5,546 nucleotides of DNA, taken from NCBI GenBank assembly GCA_955652245.1, contig CATPAV010000191.1, positions 1 to 5,546 on the forward strand, written 5' to 3'. Made by a program: the position numbers and the translations under genes. Within the stretch, counting starts at the first letter, position 1. Each line of letters starts with the position of its first letter. Shown here piece by piece: positions 1 to 5,546 of this stretch. Origin of the DNA: an uncultured Candidatus Udaeobacter sp. (GTDB lineage Bacteria; Verrucomicrobiota; Verrucomicrobiia; Chthoniobacterales; UBA10450). Under the pieces are notes generated by a model. That model was not told the origin of the DNA, made no database searches, and saw only the letters and a list, made by a program, of their open reading frames with translations.

Positions 1-214
1 CAAGCCCGGCAATTTGGAAGGTGTGCGGACGGATTCAGGCATCGTTTTTGTGAAGAACCGGCCATTTGCCATGAGTGTGATGACGGCTTACGACCGCGAC
101 GAGCGCGCGGCCGAACACGCGATCAGCGAGATTGCGCTCAATGCGTATCACTACTTCGAGATGCGCGGCAAAACATCCGATTACGGACGGATAATGGAAG
201 AAAGCAGGAAGTAG
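1..214 (+). CDS. Class A beta-lactamase-like serine hydrolase, C-terminal fragment (5' end outside window)
   Basis: The reading frame is open from the left edge (first whole codon at base 2) to a TAG at 212-214, so only about the last 70 residues are present. A KPG triplet at the start is followed by LEGVRTDSGIV and then a hydrophobic strand (FAMSVMTAY). This is the pattern around the third conserved motif (KTG or KSG) of class A beta-lactamases and their PF13354 relatives, with Pro in place of Thr/Ser. The tail contains a helix with DERAAEHAISEIA, as at the C-terminal end of that fold. The active-site SxxK and SDN regions would lie upstream and cannot be checked. Family members are usually exported and act on beta-lactams or cell-wall peptides. 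The KPG variant and the genomic setting do not prove antibiotic resistance, and a housekeeping serine hydrolase is just as likely. The TTG at base 14 is not a real start, because the family homology continues upstream of it. The gene is convergent with the next one, with a 60-base gap in which I see no strong terminator. Confidence 0.72.
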   Translation, partial: KPGNLEGVRTDSGIVFVKNRPFAMSVMTAYDRDERAAEHAISEIALNAYHYFEMRGKTSDYGRIMEESRK

Positions 215-274
215 CCGCCTACGCGCAAGACTACGGCGTGCCAAGGAGGGCAGAGGGCAGACCACTGTGATTGG

Positions 275-1834
275 TCAATCGAGGCGGTGCAGGGCCGAGA
301 TACCGTAATTTTCCTGGAGAACCGGGGCTTCGGCCGCTACTTGCGCTGCGTCGAGCTCGATCTGTTTCGGATCTTCTTCGGTCTCAATTTTAATGAACCC
401 TTCGATCGGTTGTTTTACTGCGTCGGCCAGATCGGCTAACGACTTGATTTCTTTGCCGTTGACTCTTGTCACGGTCAAATAGGCCAGATCGTCATAGCCA
501 ATGGTGGTGTTGGCCGGGAGTACCTGACTAAGGATAACCACGCGCCGGTTTCCTTCTGGAAAGAGCTCAGATTGGAAACGGTCGAAATAAACCAATCGCT
601 GGGGGGCTTCTCGTTGCCAGTTCAGTCCCCATTCCTTGAGATATTGGCGGGAAAGCTCCTGAAAAATGACGCCGCCGAGCACGTAATACGCGGGCGGCTG
701 ATCAAGATTGTACGGTGGGCTAACGTAATCTTTCGCGTCTCGGTGTTCGAGCGTCACATTCAGTTCCATTGGTTTACCGCTGCGCTGAATGCGAAACGGA
801 ACAACATCTCCGGAATAAGCGTGAGCGGTCAGCAGATTAGTAAATTCGATTTTGCCGTAAAGAGGATCGACGTAGTTGCCATTTTGATCGATCTCATTGT
901 TCGCGACCGCTGTCACAATGTCGCCGACTTGCAGGCCCCCTTTCATAGCGGGCATGTTTGGCTCGACATTCGTGACGTAAACACCGCCGCCTTTCCCTTT
1001 TTCTCCTGCGAAGTCGCGCAGTTCCGGATCACGCGTTGGGAAAAAAGAAAAGCCAGCCGAGGGAAAACCACGATAATTCCGACTCTCGGCTTCCTTCAAA
1101 AAATGCGTGATGATTGGGGCGGGGATGGCATCGAGCAACTGGGAACGTGAATCGTAGCGGAGTAGCAATCCGGCGAGCTTGTTGTTCTTCACCAATGGCA
1201 CCGTGTAACTGTTTTCTCGATACTGCATCGGGATGCTGATGCGATAAGTGAGAAATTGCCCAACCTCGATCGGATACTGCGTCATTTGCACAGTTGTGAC
1301 GAGGCCTTCCGTCGCGAGCAAGGCTCCGGTCGGCTCGAGTTGCCAGGCCGCAAGCCGATCGCCGACGACCGTGTCGGGCGCGATATCGAGCGGGGTGATT
1401 CCATCGAGGAATGCTTTGTCCGTTGGCTCGAGCAATGCCAGGTTTGCTTCGTAATCGATTACTTCGACTTTGGCCGCCGTTTTCTCTCCAGACTCGGCGC
1501 GCTCCAGCTCCACGTAATTTTGATTTGCAACCAGATCCGCAGTGACAAGGACACGGCCCTTCGACAGAACGGCGCCGAGGGCGCGCTTCGAGAACGGCGC
1601 TTTCTTTTGCCACGGCCGAAAGTAATCATAGGCTTGGCCGGTCACGTTCACTCGGACGAGGGCGAGTTGTTTTTGCGTGCTCATCGACGCGGGCGAAGGC
1701 GGTTCCTTCTTCGCTGTCGCGCCGGTAGCCATTACGAGGAATACTCCAAGCGTGACAAAGAGAACTCCCACACGATCAGGAGCACGATAACTCGCAGCCT
1801 TTGAGATTCGGATTTTTGATTTCGCTTGCCTCAT
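275..1834 (-). CDS. Exported HtrA/Deg-family pseudoprotease with PDZ and Deg9-type C-terminal PDZ domains
   Basis: This 519-residue protein aligns along its length with its upstream neighbour but looks catalytically dead. Residues about 20-41 form a hydrophobic export segment ending in an Ala-X-Ala site (ATA, 39-41), after a long basic n-region. Residues about 55-245 match the trypsin-like fold. The histidine position is Asp100 (VTADLV against TNAHVV in the neighbour) and the aspartate position is Asn131 (ANLALL against CDLALI). The serine loop reads RENSYTVP around Ser209 instead of PGNSGGP. A PDZ domain follows at about 280-362 (GLQVGDIVTAV). A second, Deg9-type PDZ (PF17815-like) lies at about 382-505, with YYVLGGVIFQEL and VILSQVLP followed by VTRVNGKEI. 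The ATG lies one base after the neighbour's stop (TAGAATG), so translation is probably coupled. The upstream GAAGATCAGAAGA stretch gives only weak ribosome binding. The frame is intact and the PDZ parts are well kept, so this is a pseudoenzyme and not a decaying gene. Its role as partner, adaptor or regulator of the active protease is inferred. Assignment to the family is firm. Confidence 0.88.
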   Translation of the reverse strand: MRQAKSKIRISKAASYRAPDRVGVLFVTLGVFLVMATGATAKKEPPSPASMSTQKQLALVRVNVTGQAYDYFRPWQKKAPFSKRALGAVLSKGRVLVTADLVANQNYVELERAESGEKTAAKVEVIDYEANLALLEPTDKAFLDGITPLDIAPDTVVGDRLAAWQLEPTGALLATEGLVTTVQMTQYPIEVGQFLTYRISIPMQYRENSYTVPLVKNNKLAGLLLRYDSRSQLLDAIPAPIITHFLKEAESRNYRGFPSAGFSFFPTRDPELRDFAGEKGKGGGVYVTNVEPNMPAMKGGLQVGDIVTAVANNEIDQNGNYVDPLYGKIEFTNLLTAHAYSGDVVPFRIQRSGKPMELNVTLEHRDAKDYVSPPYNLDQPPAYYVLGGVIFQELSRQYLKEWGLNWQREAPQRLVYFDRFQSELFPEGNRRVVILSQVLPANTTIGYDDLAYLTVTRVNGKEIKSLADLADAVKQPIEGFIKIETEEDPKQIELDAAQVAAEAPVLQENYGISALHRLD

Positions 1835-1835
1835 T

Positions 1836-3455
1836 CTATATTTTCTTCTGATCTTCAGTTGTCTTCGGGACGGGCTGTTCCTCGAGATTTTGCTCTTTCA
1901 AGACGTTGTAGCGCGCCTTGATCCGCTCGCGCGCAGATTCCACTCTGTTCCGATCCAATACCAAAGGTGGGCCATCACCAATCATACGAATGACAAAGTG
2001 GTCGGCATTTTCGGCAAATGCATTCGCCAGCTCATCAAGCCTCCGGATTTTTTTGCCATTTATTTCATCAACAATCCCGCCGCGGTACGGCGCGAGGTAA
2101 GTGTTGATCGGATCCGGCAAAATGTTGGTCAGCACAATGACGTCGGGATGCTGGAGATACAGTTGCTCCAGGACGAAGTACTCGAAGAAATGGCGCAGTC
2201 GCAGATCAGTTGGCCGATAGGCTTCGAGAAGATCGAGATTTAATGGCTGAAAGAGTAAGCCGCCATAAAGCACATAACGAGGACGCACATCGTAACTGTG
2301 GCCTTGAATCAGATATGGCCAGGGCGTGTATAATTTTATCGTTACCGTGATTGGCTGCTTGTCGCGCCAGACGTCGAACTTGACCGAATCGCCATTAAAT
2401 TTTCGCTCCACGACTTCCTGAAAGTCGGCACGCTCGCCTTCCAGTTCGACATTCGAATCACTCGCGATTGGATGATCATCGATCGCAAGAAGAACATCAC
2501 CGGGCCGAAGTACTTCCGCGGACGGACCGGCCGCGACAACCGTGCTCACGAGCACCCCGCGATCATCGTCCTTTAATCCGAGGAATCTTCTCTGCGCGGG
2601 ATTTTGCAGCTTGGAAAAAGTGATCCCAAGATCGACATATTTGCCGTAAACCCCATTGCTGATGTCCTTTAAGAACCGGTTAATGACCGGAGTGGGAATC
2701 ATGTAGGCCACGCCTTGCGCGACATCGCCGCTGTAACCCTGAAACGCGACGCCGACCACTTTGGCATTTTGCATCACTGGGCCACCGCTGTTGCCCGGAT
2801 TAATTTGGGCGCTGATCTGGATCGCGAGGTGCTGATCGACTGACGAGTGGGTGTAGAGTTGAAAGTCAATCCGCGACACAATTCCCGTCGTAACCGACAT
2901 CCGTTCGCCGCCGATCGGATAACCGTAAGCCGACACCGTAGATTCGAGCGCAGGAATTCCGCCGAGTTTTAGCGACAGCATATTTTTGAAAAAGTCCGGA
3001 GCCGACACCGTAATCAATGCCAGATCGCAATCGTGTGCGACGAATTGCACCGTCGCCGGATATTTGTTTGGATCACCCTCGCGTTCGACTGTCAAATAGC
3101 GGCTGTTGCTGACGACATGCGCGTTTGTGAGAATTCGATTGCCGCTTATGACAAAGCCAGCTCCAACACCGCGCTGGATTCCTCCGGAATTCCATGGCGC
3201 CTTATAATCTGGCTCCACTGCCGTGGCGGTAATCCGCACCAGGCTTTTTTGAATCGGCCCGTTTGGTTTTGGCGGCGCAATCGGAACTGGGACTGGAACT
3301 ACTGCTTGCGCGGGCGGGCTGGGGCGTCCAGAAATTGCCGGCGGCGGCGCTTGCGGCTCAACGGGGGACGCGGCCGGCGCGCTTTGCTGTGCGTAAAATG
3401 TCGATGTCGATCCAGCCAGCAGGCCAATACAGACAAAAATAAGAGCACGCTTCAT
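1836..3455 (-). CDS. HtrA/Deg-type periplasmic serine protease with PDZ and Deg9-type C-terminal PDZ domains
   Basis: This is probably an envelope quality-control endoprotease that degrades misfolded or mistargeted exported proteins. From the chosen start it has 539 residues. A signal peptide (MKRALIFVCIGLLAG, ending near residue 22) is followed by a Pro/Ala-rich linker at about 25-68. The chymotrypsin-like domain spans about 70-275 with a complete triad: His113 in TNAHVV, Asp144 in DCDLALI and Ser223 in PGNSGGPV. A PDZ domain follows at about 294-374 (LRPGDVLLAIDDHPI) with the GERADFQ insertion typical of Deg9-like proteins. A PF17815-like second PDZ lies at about 393-515 (YVLYGGLLFQPL, VIVLTNILPDP, VDEINGKKI). 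The C-terminus is charged. The frame can be extended to an ATG at 3578, but that adds 41 residues in front of the signal peptide. I therefore chose the ATG at 3453-3455, although no clear Shine-Dalgarno sequence precedes it. It is first in a two-gene unit with the pseudoprotease. It resembles plant DEG9-type proteins more than E. coli DegP in its C-terminal domain, so I give no gene symbol. Confidence 0.92.
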   Translation of the reverse strand: MKRALIFVCIGLLAGSTSTFYAQQSAPAASPVEPQAPPPAISGRPSPPAQAVVPVPVPIAPPKPNGPIQKSLVRITATAVEPDYKAPWNSGGIQRGVGAGFVISGNRILTNAHVVSNSRYLTVEREGDPNKYPATVQFVAHDCDLALITVSAPDFFKNMLSLKLGGIPALESTVSAYGYPIGGERMSVTTGIVSRIDFQLYTHSSVDQHLAIQISAQINPGNSGGPVMQNAKVVGVAFQGYSGDVAQGVAYMIPTPVINRFLKDISNGVYGKYVDLGITFSKLQNPAQRRFLGLKDDDRGVLVSTVVAAGPSAEVLRPGDVLLAIDDHPIASDSNVELEGERADFQEVVERKFNGDSVKFDVWRDKQPITVTIKLYTPWPYLIQGHSYDVRPRYVLYGGLLFQPLNLDLLEAYRPTDLRLRHFFEYFVLEQLYLQHPDVIVLTNILPDPINTYLAPYRGGIVDEINGKKIRRLDELANAFAENADHFVIRMIGDGPPLVLDRNRVESARERIKARYNVLKEQNLEEQPVPKTTEDQKKI

Positions 3456-3616
3456 GGGCGAAAGTCTGAAAAATTGAACGGAATGATCGAAAATCAAATC
3501 GCAATCTGCCCCGAACGCTTTCGGGGCAAATCGCGTCCCGACAGAACTGACATGCTCAATGCGCTCGCCGTTCAACATCTGCGGTAGTAGGGCGCGCCGA
3601 GCCGCTCAGGAAAAAA
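3456..3616 (-). promoter_or_regulatory. Non-coding gap between the glycosyltransferase and the HtrA gene; probable 5' region of the protease pair
   Basis: These 161 bases separate the glycosyltransferase stop from the preferred HtrA start. The gap and the change of function suggest that the protease pair has its own promoter here. I looked for a sigma-70 promoter. The best candidate is a TTGATT at 3492-3497 (read on the minus strand) with only AT-rich sequence about 17 bases downstream and no good -10 box, so I cannot place a promoter with confidence. The stretch also holds the hairpin listed separately. The octamer CAAATCGC occurs at 3495-3502 and again at 3527-3534, flanking that hairpin (plus-strand reading). 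No Shine-Dalgarno sequence is evident before the ATG. Confidence 0.3.
3508..3527 (-). terminator. Perfect 8-bp GC-rich hairpin, possible terminator of the glycosyltransferase unit
   Basis: The arms GCCCCGAA and TTCGGGGC are exact reverse complements around a four-base loop (AGCG on the minus strand). The hairpin lies about 90 bases past the glycosyltransferase stop and about 50 bases before the HtrA start. On the minus strand it is followed by moderately T-rich sequence (GATTTGATTTTC about 7 bases on) and not by an unbroken T-run. It could be a weak intrinsic terminator, an mRNA-stabilising stem, or a site in the 5' leader of the protease mRNA. A terminator fits the position best, but the poor T-tract keeps this tentative. 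Confidence 0.4.
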
Positions 3617-4789
3617 TTAAATTCGCGCGCGATCGAGAAGTGATTTGAGGACTTTTCCCGCTTCGAAAACTTCACGCGCCAAAGCGCGGGCGGCACGAGA
3701 ATGTTTTGCGTAATCGGCATTGATTGTTTTCACCGCATCGGCAATCTCGCCCAACGATCCGAAGGACAGCAGCCCCGCTTTGCCGCCATAGTCCTTTGTG
3801 AAACCCGTTTCCTGAATTATGACGGGTCGACCGGCCGCGAGATAGCACGCGCTCCGATCGCTGAACCAACCGGTGTTTAGTCGAACGTATTGGTCTTTCG
3901 CGACTGTGAACTCGCCTTTCGAACGATGAATGTAATCGCGATAGAGCCAATAATCGACGCTGAGTTGAAGTGGCGAAATCAACCGCCACCCATTTCGCTC
4001 AAATTTCCATCGTGTTGGTCGATCCTCAATGTTTGTAGCGAGTTCAAATGTTTCACCAGATTTTTTTGGCGCGGCAACGAACCGGATAAATTCACGCGAT
4101 TTGCTCCAAAGATATTTGTCGCCGCGCCAGGTAATGTCTTTTAGTCCGCTCGTGGACCAATTCGCCACCGATGTAAAAACGGCAGCTTGCGGCGGCGCAC
4201 GATTTGTTTTCCACAGATCAATTACGATTGGTTGTCGTGTGGGCAACCACTCGAATCCATGTTTCGGTACGGGAAACGTTTTTGTGCCGACATTTTCACC
4301 AAATGTGAACAGCGCGTGGTGCCGCCACAGATAATCGACGGTCGATCGTACACCCTTGTCGATCTTGATCTGCTCAACGCCGGGATCGCTCTCGATATAA
4401 AGAATACGATCCGAAACACGTAGGTCGTCGTTGAGTTCTTGCGCTCCGCAAATGTTCAGGACCGCGTCCGCGTCGCGATAAAGCTCTCGAATCTTTTTCA
4501 GTGATAGGCCTGCCGTCGGCTGACCTCGGAGATACCGTGCACAAAACGCCCAACGATTTTTGAAACCGAATTCGCCTGACAATCGATTGAGAAGCCGGGC
4601 CGCGTACTCGAACTCATTGTTTACCTCGAAGGTCTCAGGGTTGTAGGGCAATCGTGCCGAATCCTCGATGTAATAAACATCGTGCCCGAGGCGCTGAAGG
4701 CCGACGATGTAATGAATATGTTGCCAAATCACACCGGCAATCGGCATCGAGCCCATGAAGCCCATCACAACGATTCTCTTTTTCTTCAT
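3617..4789 (-). CDS. GT-B-like glycosyltransferase, probably for a surface glycan or glycolipid
   Basis: This 390-residue cytoplasmic protein has no signal peptide or clear membrane segment. The N-terminal part opens with a beta strand and a loop (KKKRIVVMGFMGS, 3-15), then a helix and a second strand (LGHDVYYIEDS, 34-44). This is the usual opening of a GT-B fold, where the acceptor side binds. A strand with YIESDPG sits near 131-137. The C-terminal half carries the features I associate with donor-sugar binding: GEFTVAKDQYV (292-302) and GWFSDRSACYLAAGRPVI (307-324), followed by ETGF, LLSF and a closing helix with HSRAARALAREVF. Together these match a family of poorly characterised glycosyltransferases found in polysaccharide or glycolipid loci. 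The donor and acceptor cannot be read from the sequence. The ATG at 4787-4789 is chosen because MKKKRIVVMG is a natural family N-terminus. No Shine-Dalgarno sequence precedes it, and the minus strand there reads CTCCTC instead. It lies 80 bases after the acyltransferase gene in the same direction, probably in the same transcript. Confidence 0.8.
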   Translation of the reverse strand: MKKKRIVVMGFMGSMPIAGVIWQHIHYIVGLQRLGHDVYYIEDSARLPYNPETFEVNNEFEYAARLLNRLSGEFGFKNRWAFCARYLRGQPTAGLSLKKIRELYRDADAVLNICGAQELNDDLRVSDRILYIESDPGVEQIKIDKGVRSTVDYLWRHHALFTFGENVGTKTFPVPKHGFEWLPTRQPIVIDLWKTNRAPPQAAVFTSVANWSTSGLKDITWRGDKYLWSKSREFIRFVAAPKKSGETFELATNIEDRPTRWKFERNGWRLISPLQLSVDYWLYRDYIHRSKGEFTVAKDQYVRLNTGWFSDRSACYLAAGRPVIIQETGFTKDYGGKAGLLSFGSLGEIADAVKTINADYAKHSRAARALAREVFEAGKVLKSLLDRARI

Positions 4790-4869
4790 CTCGAGGAGCC
4801 GGCAAAGTGGGAATGGTGATCAGTAATGCGTGAACGAAAACAATCTGCTCTATTCACCGATCAATCATT

Positions 4870-5454
4870 TCACAATTGCCTCACGATAACCGCAGGATTA
4901 CCCGCCACCACCGTGTTCGGTGGAACGCTTTTGGTCACTACAGAACCAGCGGCAACAACTGAGTTCTCGCCAATGGTCACGCCTTTCAGAATTACTGCGT
5001 TCATGCCAATCCAAACGTTGTCCGCGATTTTCACGGGCGCGGTTTTCAATTTCGGGCGCGGCGGGCGATCCTTGAAATAAGGGGCGAGGGCCTGCGCGTC
5101 GATTAGGCGTTGCGCGGGTTCGAGCGGATGAAAATCCGAATCGGCAATGCCGATGTTCCACGAAATCAGACAATGCGATCCGATGTCGATCTTCTCCTCG
5201 GCCATGATGAGCGCGCCGTTGAGCAAAGTGAAATCGCCAACCGTGCACTGGCCGTTCTCTCCAATGGAAAATGAACAGCCTGCGTAACAGGAAACGTGGT
5301 TGCCGAACACGACTGCGCCGGATTTTTTATTGCGAAGATGCCGGAAGATTTGCGCGGTCTCACAATAAAACCCCTCCCCAAATTCTACATTCGCCGGGAT
5401 CGGATGCGGCCACCAGTCGCCTTCCACATGTCGATCGTTGCGCACGTTGCTCAT
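4870..5454 (-). CDS. Left-handed beta-helix (hexapeptide-repeat) acyltransferase
   Basis: This 194-residue protein probably transfers an acetyl or other acyl group from a CoA thioester to a sugar or lipid-linked glycan in the cytoplasm. Hexapeptide repeats run from about residue 45 to 100 (VVFGNHVSCYAG, CTVGDFTLLNG, IDIGSHCLIS). They resume at about 140-188 with VKIADNVWIG, AVILKGVTIG and NSVVAAGSVVT, and the protein ends in the typical VPPNTVVAGNPA tail. Between them is a loop (about 103-140) with SDFHP. His109 there is in the position of the catalytic histidine of the maltose/galactoside and streptogramin acetyltransferase group. The length is normal for the family and the frame is complete. 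Its ATG overlaps the stop of the upstream ABC transporter gene (ATGA), so translation is probably coupled. AGGAAAA lies about 11 bases upstream of the ATG as a weak ribosome-binding site. The transporter and glycosyltransferase neighbours point to decoration of a surface glycan or glycolipid. The true acceptor is unknown, and serine or xenobiotic acetyltransferases of the same fold are less likely. Confidence 0.87.
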   Translation of the reverse strand: MSNVRNDRHVEGDWWPHPIPANVEFGEGFYCETAQIFRHLRNKKSGAVVFGNHVSCYAGCSFSIGENGQCTVGDFTLLNGALIMAEEKIDIGSHCLISWNIGIADSDFHPLEPAQRLIDAQALAPYFKDRPPRPKLKTAPVKIADNVWIGMNAVILKGVTIGENSVVAAGSVVTKSVPPNTVVAGNPAVIVRQL

Positions 5455-5546
5455 CCCGGAAATTTTCCTGAGCTGTAAAGTTTCGCATAGACGCCGCCGC
5501 CCGCGATCAGTTCCGGGCCGCGACCTTGCTCGGCGATGCGCCCCTG
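5451..5546 (-). CDS. ABC transporter ATP-binding protein (exporter type), C-terminal end only
   Basis: Only the last 31 codons and the TGA at 5451-5453 are in the window, because the gene runs in from the right edge. The visible peptide begins QGRIAEQGRGPELIAGGG and continues VYAKLYSSGKFPG. The G-R-I-x-E-Q-G-x-x-x-E-L pattern, followed by GGxYAxLY, is the standard end of the nucleotide-binding domain in exporter-type half-transporters such as the MsbA and lipid or peptide flippase families. The Walker and signature motifs lie outside and cannot be seen. Its stop codon overlaps the acyltransferase start by four bases, which puts it in the same operon. The neighbours suggest export or flipping of a lipid-linked sugar or glycolipid, but other substrates are possible. 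Confidence 0.75.
   Translation of the reverse strand, partial: QGRIAEQGRGPELIAGGGVYAKLYSSGKFPG

Noticed and set aside
215..274. Possible bidirectional terminator between the convergent genes
   Set aside because: Only short imperfect CCGCC/GGCG pairings are present and there is no T- or A-tract on either side.
572..1150. A 192-codon open frame on the plus strand
   Set aside because: It is wholly antisense to the pseudoprotease gene, and its translation shows no family pattern or plausible domain. It is a shadow frame.
1256..1804. A 182-codon open frame on the plus strand and a 194-codon minus frame at 1029-1613
   Set aside because: Both overlap the pseudoprotease in other frames and are Arg- and Cys-rich with no recognisable fold, as expected for shadows of a GC-balanced gene.
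275..1834. Reading the second HtrA-like gene as a decaying pseudogene
   Set aside because: The frame is intact over 519 codons with a good signal peptide and well-kept PDZ motifs. Only catalytic positions are changed, so a functional pseudoenzyme fits better.
3033..3587. A 184-codon open frame on the plus strand across the 5' end of the HtrA gene
   Set aside because: It is antisense to the catalytic domain and low in hydrophobic structure, with runs of Arg from the complement of the Pro-rich linker. It is not a gene.
3591..3598. GGCGCGCC palindrome near the glycosyltransferase stop
   Set aside because: An eight-base palindrome with no loop and no T-tract can arise by chance in this composition. 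It has no sign of function.
4830..4857. GTGAA/TTCAC inverted repeat between the acyltransferase and glycosyltransferase genes
   Set aside because: The arms are only five bases with an 18-base loop and no T-run. It is too weak to call a terminator or operator.

Overview
This window looks like ordinary bacterial chromosome. It is densely coding, with GC judged by eye a little above 50%. Apart from one truncated gene at the left edge, every gene is on the minus strand. I see no RNA gene, CRISPR array, insertion sequence or phage gene. The source is probably a Gram-negative, envelope-rich soil or freshwater bacterium. Verrucomicrobiota is my best guess, based on the Deg9-like HtrA pair and general sequence style. 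This is inference, because no marker gene is present.

Layout from left to right. (1) Bases 1-214 (+) hold the 3' end of a class A beta-lactamase-like serine hydrolase, convergent with what follows. (2) Bases 275-3455 (-) hold two tandem paralogous exported proteins one base apart. Transcribed first is an HtrA/Deg-type protease with an intact His-Asp-Ser triad. It is followed by a protein of the same architecture (protease fold, PDZ, Deg9-type C-terminal PDZ) that has lost the catalytic His and Asp and the Gly-rich active-site loop. (3) Bases 3456-3616 are non-coding and carry a perfect 8-bp hairpin. (4) Bases 3617-5546 (-) look like the 3' end of a surface-glycan or glycolipid cluster. In transcription order they are the last 31 codons of an ABC-type exporter ATPase, a hexapeptide-repeat acyltransferase overlapping it by 4 bases (ATGA), and a GT-B-like glycosyltransferase 80 bases further on.

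How the genes may work together. The right-hand three fit a route in which a glycan or lipid-linked sugar is built, acylated and exported. The HtrA pair fits an envelope protein quality-control module in which the inactive partner scaffolds, regulates or presents substrate to the active one. Both statements are inference from domain content and gene order.

The most interesting object is the active/inactive Deg pair. I did not find evidence of a wholly new kind of system here. The remaining genes belong to recognisable families.
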